Positions 1 to 8,173 of a stretch of 64,000 bases of DNA are shown here, piece by piece. Where the stretch lies: positions 2,460,501-2,524,500 of the forward strand of contig NZ_CP095053.1 in NCBI RefSeq assembly GCF_022921095.1. Direction: 5' to 3'. The notes beneath the pieces are model-generated. The model had not been told where the DNA came from. It saw only the letters and a program-made list of their open reading frames with translations, and did not search any database. Position 1 is the first letter of the stretch; each line of letters opens with the position of its first letter. The stretch comes from Hymenobacter aerilatus. GTDB taxonomy: Bacteria > Bacteroidota > Bacteroidia > Cytophagales > Hymenobacteraceae. Both the position numbers and the translations under genes were made by a program.

Positions 1-649
1 AACCCGCCTCCGCAACGTGCAGCTTCCGGCCCTGGCCGAAGTAGCCGAAGTCCTGAACCTAAATGTCTTGAGCAGCGCCAACGTGCGCGGCACCATGCAG
101 TGCGAAGCCGACCTGCGCACCGACCTCGACGAGGAATTCCTACCCCATCTCAGCCAAACTCTGGGCTACCTCAAGACCAACATTCAGAACCTGGAGCTAT
201 TGAACGTGGTGGTACTGCAGGATGCCCTCAAGCTCATCAGCAGGGAGCGGGCCGGGCACCTCTACTTCGAGCCCGTGAAGGCCGAGTTTTTCCTGGATCG
301 GGGCCGTATTCTGATACCCCACCTGCCTTTGCATAGCAACCTTACCAGCATGTCGGTGAGCGGGACGTACTCGCTCAATGGGCCGGCTAACCTGTACGTG
401 GGGATGAATCCGTTTCAGGCGCTTTTCGGCAACAACCAGAAGCGCGTGGCGCGCATTCAGGCGGGCAAGCGGGTGCGGGCGGTGCGGCAGCTATTGTATA
501 TCAACCTGCACCGCGAGCAGCCCGGCCCTTTCAAGGTAGGCTTGTTCAAGAAAAAAGAGCAGCGGGAGCAACAACATAATATCAGGCAGGAATACCGCAC
601 TCTCCTGCGCCAGCAGCCGCTGGACACCACGATGCGGCTCTTGCAGTAG
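1..649 (+). CDS. AsmA-like protein, carboxy-terminal part (5' end outside window)
   Basis: The frame is open from the left edge, so only about 215 C-terminal residues are visible. The stretch with EADLRTDLDEEF, LELLNVVVLQDALK, FEPVKAEFFLDRGRILIPHLPL and SVSGTYSLNGPANLYV matches the C-terminal domain of AsmA-family proteins, in which a beta-rich repeat protein anchored in the inner membrane spans the periplasm and is implicated in lipid transport and outer-membrane upkeep. The tail is very basic and glutamine/arginine rich (KKKEQREQQH). Family assignment is from recognisable pattern; the exact member cannot be told without the missing N-terminus. The next gene starts 72 bases downstream on the same strand. 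Confidence 0.7.
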   Translation, partial: TRLRNVQLPALAEVAEVLNLNVLSSANVRGTMQCEADLRTDLDEEFLPHLSQTLGYLKTNIQNLELLNVVVLQDALKLISRERAGHLYFEPVKAEFFLDRGRILIPHLPLHSNLTSMSVSGTYSLNGPANLYVGMNPFQALFGNNQKRVARIQAGKRVRAVRQLLYINLHREQPGPFKVGLFKKKEQREQQHNIRQEYRTLLRQQPLDTTMRLLQ

Positions 650-721
650 AAGCTTCTATGCAACGTTTCCTATTGATTTTATCTCCACTAGCTATTCAAC
701 TCTCATTTATTTACTATTCTT

Positions 722-1315
722 ATGATCAGGCATTTTCATCTTGTAGGCGCTGGGCTAGTGTTGCTGTTGCCCACGTCTACGCTGGCGCAAACTGCGCCAG
801 CAGCCAAGCCTTCCTACATACGCTTGGGGGTAGGCACTGCGAACGATGTGAGCGGCTACTACCGCTCCACACGCCTGGCGCTGGAGTACGCCCCTACCCT
901 GTCCCAGCATTTTGGAGCGGCAGGCCGGATAGTAGGCGTTTTCGGAAAGCCTGACAACAAGTTGGAGCGACAACTACCCAACCAGGATTACAAAGCTGGC
1001 TTTGTAGAAGCAGAAGGGATTTACTACCCCTTCGGCACCGACAAGCGCATAGTATTTGGAATCGGTGCTGGTGGCTTTGCGGGCTATTATCAAAAGGATA
1101 GCTATTCCTACTTACAGGCTACATCAGGTCAGGTAAATGCATACGAATTGTATTCCTACCGAGGCCCCTATGCGGGCTACCTGTTCTCCCTCAATCTCGA
1201 CGCGGCTGTAGATGCCCGTCAGTTATGGCGCGTGGGCGCGAAAGCCACCGTGCAAAATGGCCTGAACGGCGGCACAACGTTTACCTATAATCTGACGCTG
1301 GCCCGCCGTCTATGA
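722..1315 (+). CDS. Secreted outer-membrane beta-barrel-like protein, unknown function
   Basis: 197 residues with a clear signal peptide (MIRHFHLVGAGLVLLLPTSTLAQ, cleavage after LAQ). The rest alternates aromatic and polar residues in short strands (YIRLGVGTAND, LALEYAPTLSQHFGAAGRIVG, YAGYLFSLNLDAAVD) and ends in RRL after NLTLA, the style of small 8-strand barrels of Bacteroidota. Glycine-rich turns and an internal GIGAGGFAGYY support a barrel. I do not recognise a named family. It ends just before a long bidirectional hairpin that separates it from the opposite-strand DUF1361 gene. Confidence 0.7.
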   Translation: MIRHFHLVGAGLVLLLPTSTLAQTAPAAKPSYIRLGVGTANDVSGYYRSTRLALEYAPTLSQHFGAAGRIVGVFGKPDNKLERQLPNQDYKAGFVEAEGIYYPFGTDKRIVFGIGAGGFAGYYQKDSYSYLQATSGQVNAYELYSYRGPYAGYLFSLNLDAAVDARQLWRVGAKATVQNGLNGGTTFTYNLTLARRL

Positions 1316-1370
1316 CCCTGCCTAGGTTTCCGGCAGTGGTCTGACACGCGCCACCAGCCTCTTTCAACGT

Positions 1371-1432
1371 CAAAAGCATACTCCCCGCTACTGTTTGTAC
1401 AAATACAAGCGACAGCGGGGAGTATGCTTTTG
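1371..1432. terminator. Bidirectional hairpin terminator
   Basis: Perfect 18-base arms (AAAAGCATACTCCCCGCT at 1372-1389 and its complement at 1414-1431) around a 24-base loop lie between two converging genes. Each side carries a T-rich or A-rich run after the stem, so it can end transcription in both directions. Confidence 0.8.
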
Positions 1433-1452
1433 GGGCTTTTTGAAGTAATCCG

Positions 1453-2154
1453 TTAAAAATCGGTCATTTCGTCGCCGCTGCGCAACTGCCCTAACTGGCG
1501 CACCGTGAGGTAGCCCAACAGCAGAAATACGCCGTAGAGCAGCGTAACGCCCCAGGTACCCAAGTGGGCAAAAGGATGCAGGATACGGCTCACAATATCG
1601 TAGAAAAGCAAGAGCGGATTGGTCACCACATCCCAGCTGTTGAAGCGCAGGTAGCGGCCCAGATACACACCAAAGCTACTCAGCAGCAGGGCCGTGGTGG
1701 CAAAGCCCCAGCCCGCGGCCGTACCCAGGCGGCGCTGCACCAGCAGTTGCATATCCAGCAGGGAGGCGTAGGCCAGCATCAGGCCATTCCAGGCGCAGGA
1801 GAGCAGCAGCGCTAGGTCGTACCAATAGGGCACGCCAGCGCGGGGGGTGAGGTGAAACAGGTCGGTGAGAATGTAGGGAGCATTGGGGAAAAACAGCAGC
1901 CACACCGCCCCTACCGGCAGCAGCACCCGCGCCCGCAGGGGCCGGTCGGTGAGGCCCAGCAACGCGCTCAGGCCAAACGGGATGAAGGCCAGAAACAGGT
2001 TCCAGAGCAAAAACACGAACGTCAGCTCCCGGGTATATACCACGCGGCAGACAATCAGCAGAAAGCTGAGCGCCAAGGAGATACCCAGCAACAAAATCAA
2101 TCCGAGGCGACGGCGCAGAAACGGTACCGGGGCGTGTAGAGTAGTTGTCGACAT
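1453..2154 (-). CDS. DUF1361 family integral membrane protein
   Basis: 233 residues from ATG at 2154; a longer frame to 2298 exists but has no upstream ATG near a signal and its extra N-terminus is arginine/proline rich, so MSTTTLHAPV is chosen. Six or so hydrophobic segments are visible. The block WLLFFPNAPYILTDLFHL, the preceding FVFLLWNLFLAFIPF and the later GVYLGRYLRFNSWDV are the hallmark of the DUF1361 family, a membrane family of unknown biochemical role widespread in Bacteroidota and Firmicutes. It is transcribed away from the LpoA-like gene at 2343; the 188 bases between hold a promoter box for that gene. Confidence 0.85.
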   Translation of the reverse strand: MSTTTLHAPVPFLRRRLGLILLLGISLALSFLLIVCRVVYTRELTFVFLLWNLFLAFIPFGLSALLGLTDRPLRARVLLPVGAVWLLFFPNAPYILTDLFHLTPRAGVPYWYDLALLLSCAWNGLMLAYASLLDMQLLVQRRLGTAAGWGFATTALLLSSFGVYLGRYLRFNSWDVVTNPLLLFYDIVSRILHPFAHLGTWGVTLLYGVFLLLGYLTVRQLGQLRSGDEMTDF

Positions 2155-2270
2155 AACGCAGAGACGGCGCCGCAGCCACGGCACCGCGGCCGGCCACCCG
2201 CCGGCTTGTTTCTCCGAAGATACAACGCCCGGCTCTAAAACCCGACGTAGCACCGGCCCGACTTCTGTAA

Positions 2271-2278
2271 TACCTTTG
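2271..2278 (+). promoter_or_regulatory. Bacteroidota -7 promoter box (TACCTTTG)
   Basis: TACCTTTG matches the TAnnTTTG consensus used by the primary sigma factor of Bacteroidota. It lies 64 bases upstream of the ATG at 2343. No convincing TTG -33 element is seen at the usual distance, so this is a single-box prediction. Confidence 0.5.
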
Positions 2279-2342
2279 CGCCCGCTTCTGCCGTACACTT
2301 CGGCTGACCCTCTCCCGTTTCCTCGCTTTCTGCCCTTTTGCT

Positions 2343-4076
2343 ATGCGGCCTTTTTCTTTCGTTCGACTGCTGTGCGTGCTGAGCAGCGCTGTAGTGTTGC
2401 CCGTCACTGTGCCCGCGGTCTGGGCAACTCCTGTGCAGACGCCTACCCCTGCCACTCCTGAGCAGAACACCCGCTACCAGAACGGCAAGCTCTTGCTCGA
2501 CCAGGGTAGCTACCCGCTAGCCATGAAGGAGCTGGAGCCCCTTACGCCGCCGGCTGCGCGTTTTGAGCGGGCACCCGAGGCCGCCTACCTCTACGCCGTA
2601 GCCGCTACCCGCCTGAAAAAGTGGGCCGAAGCCGAGCAGATGCTCAACCTGCTCCGCACCGAATACCCTACGTCGGCGCTGGTGCCCGAGGCCTTGTATC
2701 TACAGGGCCAGGTGTCGTTTGAGCAAGGCGAGCCCGACAATGCCCTGCGCTCCTTGCAGCAGCTACCTGCCGGCAAGCTAGCCGCCGAGCGCGAGGCCAT
2801 GGAAACCAACTACCTCTCGCGCCTCAACGACCGCGCCCTGTTCCAGACACTGTTGCAGCGCTACCCACAAAACGCTACCCTTGGCCGCGTGTACGCCGAT
2901 AAGCTGCTCGGCGGCTGGTACACGCCCGCCGACAAGGCCACCCTCACGCGGCTAGTGGAGCAGTTCAAGCTAGATCCTACCCGCTACGCGCCCCGCCAGG
3001 TAGGCGCCGCCAAGAAAAACAGCTACAACGTTGCGGTGTTGTTGCCTTTTGAATTCACTGATGCTGCCCAGGCCCGCCGCACGCAGTTCGTCACGGACTT
3101 GTACGCCGGCATGCGCCTGGCCCAGGATTCGTTGCAGCGGGAAGGCCGTCCGGTGCAGGTATTTGCCTACGATACCGGCTCCGACACCTTGCAGCTCAAG
3201 CGGGTGCTGGCCCTACCCGAGCTGGCTTCTATGGATCTGATTATCGGGCCGATCTATAAATCGGGTAGCAAGATCCTGGCCCGCTATGCCCAGCAAAAGC
3301 AAATTATTACGGTCAATCCGTTGTCGCAGGATGGGGCGCTGGTAGAAAACAACGCCTGGCACTACCTCTACGAGCCCAGCTCCACTACGCAAGGTCAGCA
3401 GGCGGCTCGCTTTGCGCTGGGCACCTTCACCAACCGTACCGCTGCCATTCTGTACGACAACACCAGCGACGATGCCGCCTTCGCCCAGGCCTATAAGGAA
3501 GCTTACGAGGCTCAGGGCGGTAAGGTGAAGCTTATGCGCCGCGCCGTAGGCACCAGCACCGACTCAGTATTTGCGCAGGGCTTCGTGGGCTTCGATCTGA
3601 AATCGGTAGGGCATTTGGTAGTGGCCTCTACGGGCCGGCGGGCGGGGCCATACACCTTCAAGCGCTTGCAGGCGCAGAAGGTAACGCTGCCCATCATCAC
3701 CTACGCGGCCTGGCTGGACAACCCTAGCGTTAGCCTCAACCAACTCGACGCCCGCGACGTGTACATGCTCTACCCCCACTACCTCGACCCAGGTGCCATG
3801 GGCGTACGCCGCTTCCGCCAGCTCTATACCCAGCAGTACAACCTGCCGCCGTCGGTGTTTGCGGATATGGGCTTCGAGATGCTGTATTACTTTGCCCAGC
3901 GTCTGCACGATTACGGTCCGGCTTTTCAGCAGCAATTGTCTGATTCAGGCCCCGTTTCAGGCGCTTTGTTCCAGGGCATTGGCTACCCCGGCGGAGCGCA
4001 CAGCAACCAGTACGTGCCCATTGTGAAGCTGGAGCGCATGACGGTGGAAGTACAGAACCCCGTGGGGCAGCAGTAA
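2343..4076 (+). CDS. LpoA/PBP1-fold periplasmic binding protein with N-terminal TPR repeats
   Basis: 577 residues with a signal peptide ending near VWATP. Residues about 40-200 contain TPR-like helices (YQNGKLLLDQGSYPLAMKEL, AAYLYAVAATRLKKWAEAEQ, ALYLQGQVSFEQGEPDNAL). From about 228 the sequence NVAVLLPFEFTD, DLYAGMRLAQDSLQREG, DLIIGPIYKSGSK and TAAILYDNTSDDAAFAQAY forms a type I periplasmic-binding fold. This architecture is that of LpoA-like and amino-acid ABC-type receptors; in Bacteroidota it is usually annotated only as substrate-binding or LysM/TPR receptor. No permease is adjacent, so a role as an envelope regulator rather than a transporter subunit is the better inference. Confidence 0.8.
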   Translation: MRPFSFVRLLCVLSSAVVLPVTVPAVWATPVQTPTPATPEQNTRYQNGKLLLDQGSYPLAMKELEPLTPPAARFERAPEAAYLYAVAATRLKKWAEAEQMLNLLRTEYPTSALVPEALYLQGQVSFEQGEPDNALRSLQQLPAGKLAAEREAMETNYLSRLNDRALFQTLLQRYPQNATLGRVYADKLLGGWYTPADKATLTRLVEQFKLDPTRYAPRQVGAAKKNSYNVAVLLPFEFTDAAQARRTQFVTDLYAGMRLAQDSLQREGRPVQVFAYDTGSDTLQLKRVLALPELASMDLIIGPIYKSGSKILARYAQQKQIITVNPLSQDGALVENNAWHYLYEPSSTTQGQQAARFALGTFTNRTAAILYDNTSDDAAFAQAYKEAYEAQGGKVKLMRRAVGTSTDSVFAQGFVGFDLKSVGHLVVASTGRRAGPYTFKRLQAQKVTLPIITYAAWLDNPSVSLNQLDARDVYMLYPHYLDPGAMGVRRFRQLYTQQYNLPPSVFADMGFEMLYYFAQRLHDYGPAFQQQLSDSGPVSGALFQGIGYPGGAHSNQYVPIVKLERMTVEVQNPVGQQ

Positions 4077-4102
4077 TTTTTCAATTTGTCAGCCTGTTGC
4101 TA

Positions 4103-4206
4103 TCTGTCATCCTGAGCTTGCGAAGGACCTTATTACGACTGAACGAGTCGATATTACGCTTGCCTTTCCAACGTGATAAGGTCCTTCGCAAGCTCAGGAT
4201 GACAGA
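4103..4206. repeat. Intergenic palindromic repeat, family I copy 1
   Basis: Long imperfect palindrome: left arm begins TCTGTCATCCTGAGCTTGCG and GAAGGACCTTAT, right arm returns as ATAAGGTCCTTCGCAAGC and ends GCTCAGGATGACAGA, with about 50 bases of poorly paired centre. Lies between two co-directional genes. Shares its core with copies near 5.7, 44.6, 47.9, 49.3 and 62.8 kb. Confidence 0.9.
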
Positions 4207-4305
4207 TGAAAAAGACGACCTTTTTCCTACCCTTCCCGCATCTTTCCAGCCTGTTGGCTGTTCTTTTCTTTTGCCACTACACAGGCTTCGGCCTTTTTTG
4301 ACTCT

Positions 4306-5634
4306 ATGCTTTCTTCTGATTCAATCATTGCCCCTACCCTCACGCACACCCAAAGCGCGGCTCTCTTTGAGCAGGCCAAGCAGCACATCCCCGGCGGCGT
4401 AAACTCGCCGGTGCGGGCGTTCCGGGCAGTGGGCGGCCATCCGGTGTTTATGCAGTCGGCGCAGGGCGCGTGGCTGACGGACGTAGACGGCAACCGGTAT
4501 ATGGATTTCATCAATTCCTGGGGCCCCATGATTCTGGGTCACGCGCCGGAAGTGGTACTCCGGGCCGTGCAGGAAGCCCTACCCCACTCACTGTCGTTTG
4601 GGGCGCCTACCCGCCGCGAAGTGGAAATGGCCGAGTTGATCAAGGAGATGGTGCCCAGCATCGAGAAAGTACGGCTGGTGAACTCGGGCACCGAGGCCAC
4701 CATGTCGGCCATTCGGGTGGCGCGGGGCTACACCGGCCGCTCCAAGATTCTAAAGTTTGAGGGCTGCTACCACGGCCACGGCGACTCCTTCCTGATTGCA
4801 GCCGGCTCGGGCGCTCTCACCCTGGGCACCCCCGACTCGCCCGGCGTGACCAGCGGCGTGGCCCAGGACACCCTCACGGTACCTTACAACGACCTGGAAG
4901 CCGCTCGCCAGGCCATTGAAGCTAACCCCGAGCAGATTGCTGCTCTCATTCTGGAGCCGGTAGTTGGCAACATGGGCTTGGTAGCGCCTACCGAGGGCTA
5001 CCTGCAGGGCCTGCGCGACCTGTGCACCCAACACGGCATTGTGCTCATTTTTGATGAGGTGATGACTGGTTTCCGCCTGGCCCCTGGCGGCGCGCAGCAG
5101 CGCTATGGCATCGTGCCGGACATGACCACGCTGGGCAAAATCATTGGGGGCGGCATGCCGGTGGGCGCCTACGGTGGCCGTCAGGACATTATGGATCAAG
5201 TGGCGCCGGCTGGCAAAGTGTACCAGGCGGGCACCCTTTCCGGCAACCCCATTGCCACGGCCGCCGGTCTGGCCCAATTGCGCTACCTGCAAAGCCACCC
5301 TGAGGTGTATGAGCAGCTAGAGCGCACCACCACCCGCCTCGCCGACGGCACCCGCCAGATTGCCGCCGAGCTAGGTCTGAATTACACCGTAAATCAGGTA
5401 GGCTCCATGTTCAGCTTGTTCTTCACCGACCAGCCCGTTACGGACCTCGAAACCGCTAAGCAAGCTAATTTGGAAGCCTTCGGGCGCTACTTCCGTGCCA
5501 TGCTTAACCGTGGTATCTACCTGGCCCCATCGCAGTTTGAGGCGCTGTTCGTGTCGACCTCTATCACCGATGAACTAGTGGAGCAGTATCTCACCACCTG
5601 CCGCGAGTCGTTGCGCGAAGCGCACGGGATGTAG
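4306..5634 (+). CDS. hemL: Glutamate-1-semialdehyde 2,1-aminomutase
   Basis: 442 residues. HemL converts glutamate-1-semialdehyde to 5-aminolevulinate in the C5 route to heme, using pyridoxal phosphate. Visible signatures: GGVNSPVRAF near residue 30, FINSWGPMILGHAPEV, NSGTEATMSAIRVARGYTGR, the cofactor-binding IFDEVMTGFR (Asp250) and the Schiff-base lysine in TTLGKIIGGG (Lys278), followed by YQAGTLSGNP. Length is normal for the family (about 430). The start at 4306 (MLSSDSIIAP) gives a short N-terminal extension before LFEQAKQHIPGG. It sits alone between two family I palindromic repeats, with no other heme gene beside it. Confidence 0.97.
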   Translation: MLSSDSIIAPTLTHTQSAALFEQAKQHIPGGVNSPVRAFRAVGGHPVFMQSAQGAWLTDVDGNRYMDFINSWGPMILGHAPEVVLRAVQEALPHSLSFGAPTRREVEMAELIKEMVPSIEKVRLVNSGTEATMSAIRVARGYTGRSKILKFEGCYHGHGDSFLIAAGSGALTLGTPDSPGVTSGVAQDTLTVPYNDLEAARQAIEANPEQIAALILEPVVGNMGLVAPTEGYLQGLRDLCTQHGIVLIFDEVMTGFRLAPGGAQQRYGIVPDMTTLGKIIGGGMPVGAYGGRQDIMDQVAPAGKVYQAGTLSGNPIATAAGLAQLRYLQSHPEVYEQLERTTTRLADGTRQIAAELGLNYTVNQVGSMFSLFFTDQPVTDLETAKQANLEAFGRYFRAMLNRGIYLAPSQFEALFVSTSITDELVEQYLTTCRESLREAHGM

Positions 5635-5658
5635 GAGGTTGAAGTTGTGAATTGACAA

Positions 5659-5788
5659 TACGTCTGTCATCCTGAGCTTGCGAAGGACCTTATCACGCCA
5701 GAACGGCTATCGTAACAACGACTCATTCTAACGTGATGAGGTCTTTCGCCGCCGCTTGATGCGCGGAATGCTCAGGATGACAGACGTA
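5659..5788. repeat. Intergenic palindromic repeat, family I copy 2 (extended arms)
   Basis: Starts TACGTCTGTCATCCTGAGC and ends GCTCAGGATGACAGACGTA. The right half carries about 20 extra bases (CGCCGCTTGATGCGCGGAAT region) compared with other copies. Pairing continues outside the core: the left flank GAAGTTGTGAAT and the complement of the right flank ATTCACCACTTC agree at 11 of 12 positions, so this copy makes a longer hairpin than its relatives. Confidence 0.85.
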
Positions 5789-5846
5789 CTTTTATTCACC
5801 ACTTCACAAACTCACAATTTCACCATTTCACCACTCACCATTTCCC

Positions 5847-5854
5847 TACCTTTG
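5847..5854 (+). promoter_or_regulatory. Bacteroidota -7 promoter box (TACCTTTG)
   Basis: TACCTTTG ends 18 bases before the ATG at 5873. It decides the start of the following gene: an upstream in-frame ATG at 5756 lies inside the palindromic repeat and before the promoter, so it cannot be the translated start from this promoter. Confidence 0.6.
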
Positions 5855-5872
5855 CGGCAAATCTGCGCCGCC

Positions 5873-6691
5873 ATGTTTCAAGTTCGCTTTTTGCTTTGGG
5901 TTGTATTGCTGATAGGATGGGCACCAGTGGCAGGGTGGGCACAAACCGAAACGCCCGCTGTAGCCAACAAGCGCCTGTTTGACCGCACCGTGGATGAGCT
6001 GAACTTCCGTACCATGGAAACGGTCTACGATAAGACCTTCACGCGGCGGAAGTTTCCGGTGTCGTTGCGCACGCAGCAGCAACGCAAGCAGTTCGACGAC
6101 TTCAACGGCAATACAGACCTGAAGAAGCTGTTTTTGAATTACAACGACCTATCGGAGCGCTTCAAGAGCCGTTTTGGCAAGGGCCGCACGGATTTGGCGG
6201 AGTTCGAGCGTCAGCTCAATGGTCTGCTCATCGACAAGAATTTCGAGTTCTTTATCAGCGTTATCCCGCGCGATGAGCGTATTGCTCTCATTCGGGCCGA
6301 GCAGCGTATCATCAAGCAAGCCACGGCCCAGTTCAACGCCTCGCAGGACCCAACACCGGATGAGTTGGCCACCGACGCGGCCACTGTGCCGCCGGCTGAT
6401 GGCACCGCCCTACCCTCCGGCGATGCCGCTGAGCTGGAGGACGTAGCTCCCCAGCCGGAAGTGGTGGTACCCAATTCGGGCGGCCCTATCATCCGCTCCG
6501 CCGACGTTCCCAGCACGCATGATTGGTTTGACTACCTCACGCTAGCCCTGGCCTTGGGCAGCTCTTTGGGCCTGCTCTACGTGCTCACCAGCGTGCTGCC
6601 CGAAATGCGCGCCCGTCTCAACGAGCTAGACCCTACCCACGCTACCCGCTCCTCCGACCCGCTCCCCTCCGACCGCTACGAGGACGAATAA
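5873..6691 (+). CDS. Exported membrane-anchored protein of unknown function
   Basis: 272 residues from MFQVRFLLWV, chosen because a signal peptide (cleavage after GWAQ) begins there and a promoter box lies just upstream. The mature part starts with a charged region (LFDRTVDELNFRTMETVYDK, RTQQQRKQFDDFNGN, LKKLFLNYNDLSERFKSRFG) that looks helical, then a Pro/Ala/Asp-rich linker (about residues 165-205), then one hydrophobic helix near residues 222-244 (YLTLALALGSSLGLLYVL) and a short acidic cytoplasmic tail ending SDRYEDE. No family is recognised. The topology suggests a periplasmic domain tethered to the inner membrane. Confidence 0.7.
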   Translation: MFQVRFLLWVVLLIGWAPVAGWAQTETPAVANKRLFDRTVDELNFRTMETVYDKTFTRRKFPVSLRTQQQRKQFDDFNGNTDLKKLFLNYNDLSERFKSRFGKGRTDLAEFERQLNGLLIDKNFEFFISVIPRDERIALIRAEQRIIKQATAQFNASQDPTPDELATDAATVPPADGTALPSGDAAELEDVAPQPEVVVPNSGGPIIRSADVPSTHDWFDYLTLALALGSSLGLLYVLTSVLPEMRARLNELDPTHATRSSDPLPSDRYEDE

Positions 6692-6703
6692 TCTTTAATT
6701 AAT

Positions 6704-6809
6704 AATTAAAAATCAAGAATTAAGAAGACGCTTACTCCTTGCTTTTTCAACGAGTATTTGATCGTCTTTACACGCTTCATTTTTAGTTATTAATTCTTAA
6801 TTTTTAATT
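6704..6809. repeat. AT-rich inverted repeat in the spacer before dcd
   Basis: AATTAAAAATCAAGAATTAA (6704-6723) pairs with TTAATTCTTAATTTTTAATT (6790-6809) with one mismatch, around a 66-base loop. It is strikingly AT-rich against GC-rich genes and ends six bases before the dcd start codon, so it could influence dcd expression as well as terminate the gene before it. Confidence 0.7.
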
Positions 6810-6815
6810 GAAAAC

Positions 6816-7352
6816 ATGATTCTCACCGATCAGCAGATTCTCGCCGAAATTGAGCGGGGCAATATTGTTATTGAACCGTTTGAGCGGGGCTGCCTCGGCA
6901 CCAACTCCTACGATGTGCACCTGGGCCGCTACCTGGCCACGTACAAGGACAGCGTATTGGATGCCCGTAAACACAATGAAATCAGCACGTTTGAGATTCC
7001 GAAAGAAGGCTTTGTGCTGGAGCCCGGTGTGTTGTACCTGGGCGTGACGGAAGAGTACACCGAGAGCCACGCGCACGTGCCCTTTCTGGAAGGCAAGAGC
7101 AGCGTAGGACGTCTGGGCATCGATATTCATGCCACGGCCGGCAAGGGCGACATTGGCTTCTGCAACACCTGGACGCTGGAAATCAGCGTCTCGATGCCTG
7201 TGCGTGTGTACCACGGCATGCCCGTGGGGCAGCTGATTTACTTTGCGGTGCAAGGCGACGTGCAGACGTTCTACAACCGCAAAGCCAACGCTAAGTATAA
7301 CGACCGCACCGACAAACCAGTGGAGTCGATGATGTGGAAGAACAGCTTCTAA
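6816..7352 (+). CDS. dcd: dCTP deaminase
   Basis: 178 residues. Dcd deaminates dCTP to dUTP, feeding dTMP synthesis. The family core is clear: LGTNSYDVHLG near residue 27, FLEGKSSVGRLGIDIHATAG at about 90-109 and the catalytic region GDIGFCNTWTLEISVSMPVR with Glu122 as the likely catalytic glutamate, then GMPVGQLIYF. Length fits the trimeric deaminase family. Whether it is monofunctional or a bifunctional deaminase/dUTPase cannot be decided by eye. A strong hairpin follows the stop codon. Confidence 0.95.
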   Translation: MILTDQQILAEIERGNIVIEPFERGCLGTNSYDVHLGRYLATYKDSVLDARKHNEISTFEIPKEGFVLEPGVLYLGVTEEYTESHAHVPFLEGKSSVGRLGIDIHATAGKGDIGFCNTWTLEISVSMPVRVYHGMPVGQLIYFAVQGDVQTFYNRKANAKYNDRTDKPVESMMWKNSF

Positions 7353-7370
7353 TTCGGATACCAGCGACAA

Positions 7371-7421
7371 AACGTCCTATCGACCATTCTGCCCCTTGAG
7401 TAGAATGGTCGATAGGACGTT
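7371..7421 (+). terminator. Hairpin terminator after dcd
   Basis: Perfect 20-base arms AACGTCCTATCGACCATTCT (7371-7390) and their complement (7402-7421) around an 11-base loop, 19 bases after the dcd stop codon. The T-run after it is weak. Confidence 0.75.
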
Positions 7422-7542
7422 CCGGTTTAATATCTCAGCTAAACTACTTTGTGCCTGTCTGCGTTAGAAAGAACGCGCTGGTGGGTAGTGCCTTAGCGGC
7501 ACCAGCCGGCAACTGATGTTGAACTGCTCCTACTTTATATCC

Positions 7543-8097
7543 ATGAAAAAGCAATTTGCTACCGTTGTGCTTGCTCTTGTAGCAGCTCTTGGCGCGCAGG
7601 CGCAGCAGGTTTCCACGGTTATTCCCCGCGACAAAACGCAGAGTACGCCCCGCCTGAACTCCCAGGAAATCAAGGCCGACCGTCTTTCCGCGCAAATGGC
7701 CCGCGACCTGCGCCTGAATGGCTATCAATCCGGCCGGGTACAGGCCATCAATGCCGAGCAGGCTAAAAAAATGGCCACCATCGCGCAGCAAAACGCTGGC
7801 AACCAAAAAGCTATTGATCAGCAGTGTGATGAAGTGTGCCGGCAGCGCGATGACGCGTTGCGCAGTGTGCTCAGCAATGAACAATACACCAGCTATTACA
7901 GTCAGCGCTCTGCCTACAACAAAGTAGCAAAGGACTTCGCTCTGCAAAATGCCGACGCGCAGTTTGTGAAGTCGGTGCGCGACCCTGCGCCGGTCAGCTC
8001 CAATGGTGCTACTATTGGCCCAGCCAAAAACACCGCCGACCCGCGCCCAGCGGCTACCCGTGCCCGCGGCGCCACCAAGGCCGACGGCAGCCGTTAG
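7543..8097 (+). CDS. Secreted Spy/CpxP-like helical protein, unknown function
   Basis: 184 residues starting MKKQFATVVLALVAALGAQAQQ, a textbook signal peptide; a frame start at 7516 would add nine residues in front of it and is rejected. The mature part is helical and polar: RLSAQMARDLRLNGYQSGRVQAIN, AEQAKKMATIAQQ, ALRSVLSNEQYTSYYSQRSAYNKV. The order (helix, basic linker, ..L..EQ...Y) recalls small periplasmic LTxxQ proteins such as Spy and CpxP, but the LTxxQ motif itself is only approximate (LSNEQY). A CDEVC pair near residue 96 is unusual in this group. The last 40 residues are an Ala/Pro/Arg-rich tail. Confidence 0.7.
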   Translation: MKKQFATVVLALVAALGAQAQQVSTVIPRDKTQSTPRLNSQEIKADRLSAQMARDLRLNGYQSGRVQAINAEQAKKMATIAQQNAGNQKAIDQQCDEVCRQRDDALRSVLSNEQYTSYYSQRSAYNKVAKDFALQNADAQFVKSVRDPAPVSSNGATIGPAKNTADPRPAATRARGATKADGSR

Positions 8098-8108
8098 TCT
8101 GTCGTTTT

Positions 8109-8157
8109 CTTACGCAAAAGGCCCCGCTACGCAGTGTAGCGGGGCCTTTTGCGTAAG
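8109..8157. terminator. Bidirectional hairpin terminator
   Basis: Perfect 22-base arms (CTTACGCAAAAGGCCCCGCT... at 8109-8130, complement at 8136-8157) around a five-base loop, between the converging genes at 7543 and 8174. One of the strongest terminators in the window. Confidence 0.9.
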
Positions 8158-8173
8158 CGCGGAGCAATATGGG

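Noticed and set aside
1676..2470. 264-codon minus-strand frame over DUF1361 and into the next gene
   Set aside because: Arg/Ala/Pro-rich shadow of DUF1361, and it crosses a promoter and the start of the LpoA-like gene.
6704..6809. AT-rich inverted repeat considered as a riboswitch
   Set aside because: No known aptamer pattern; it is a simple long-range inverted repeat.
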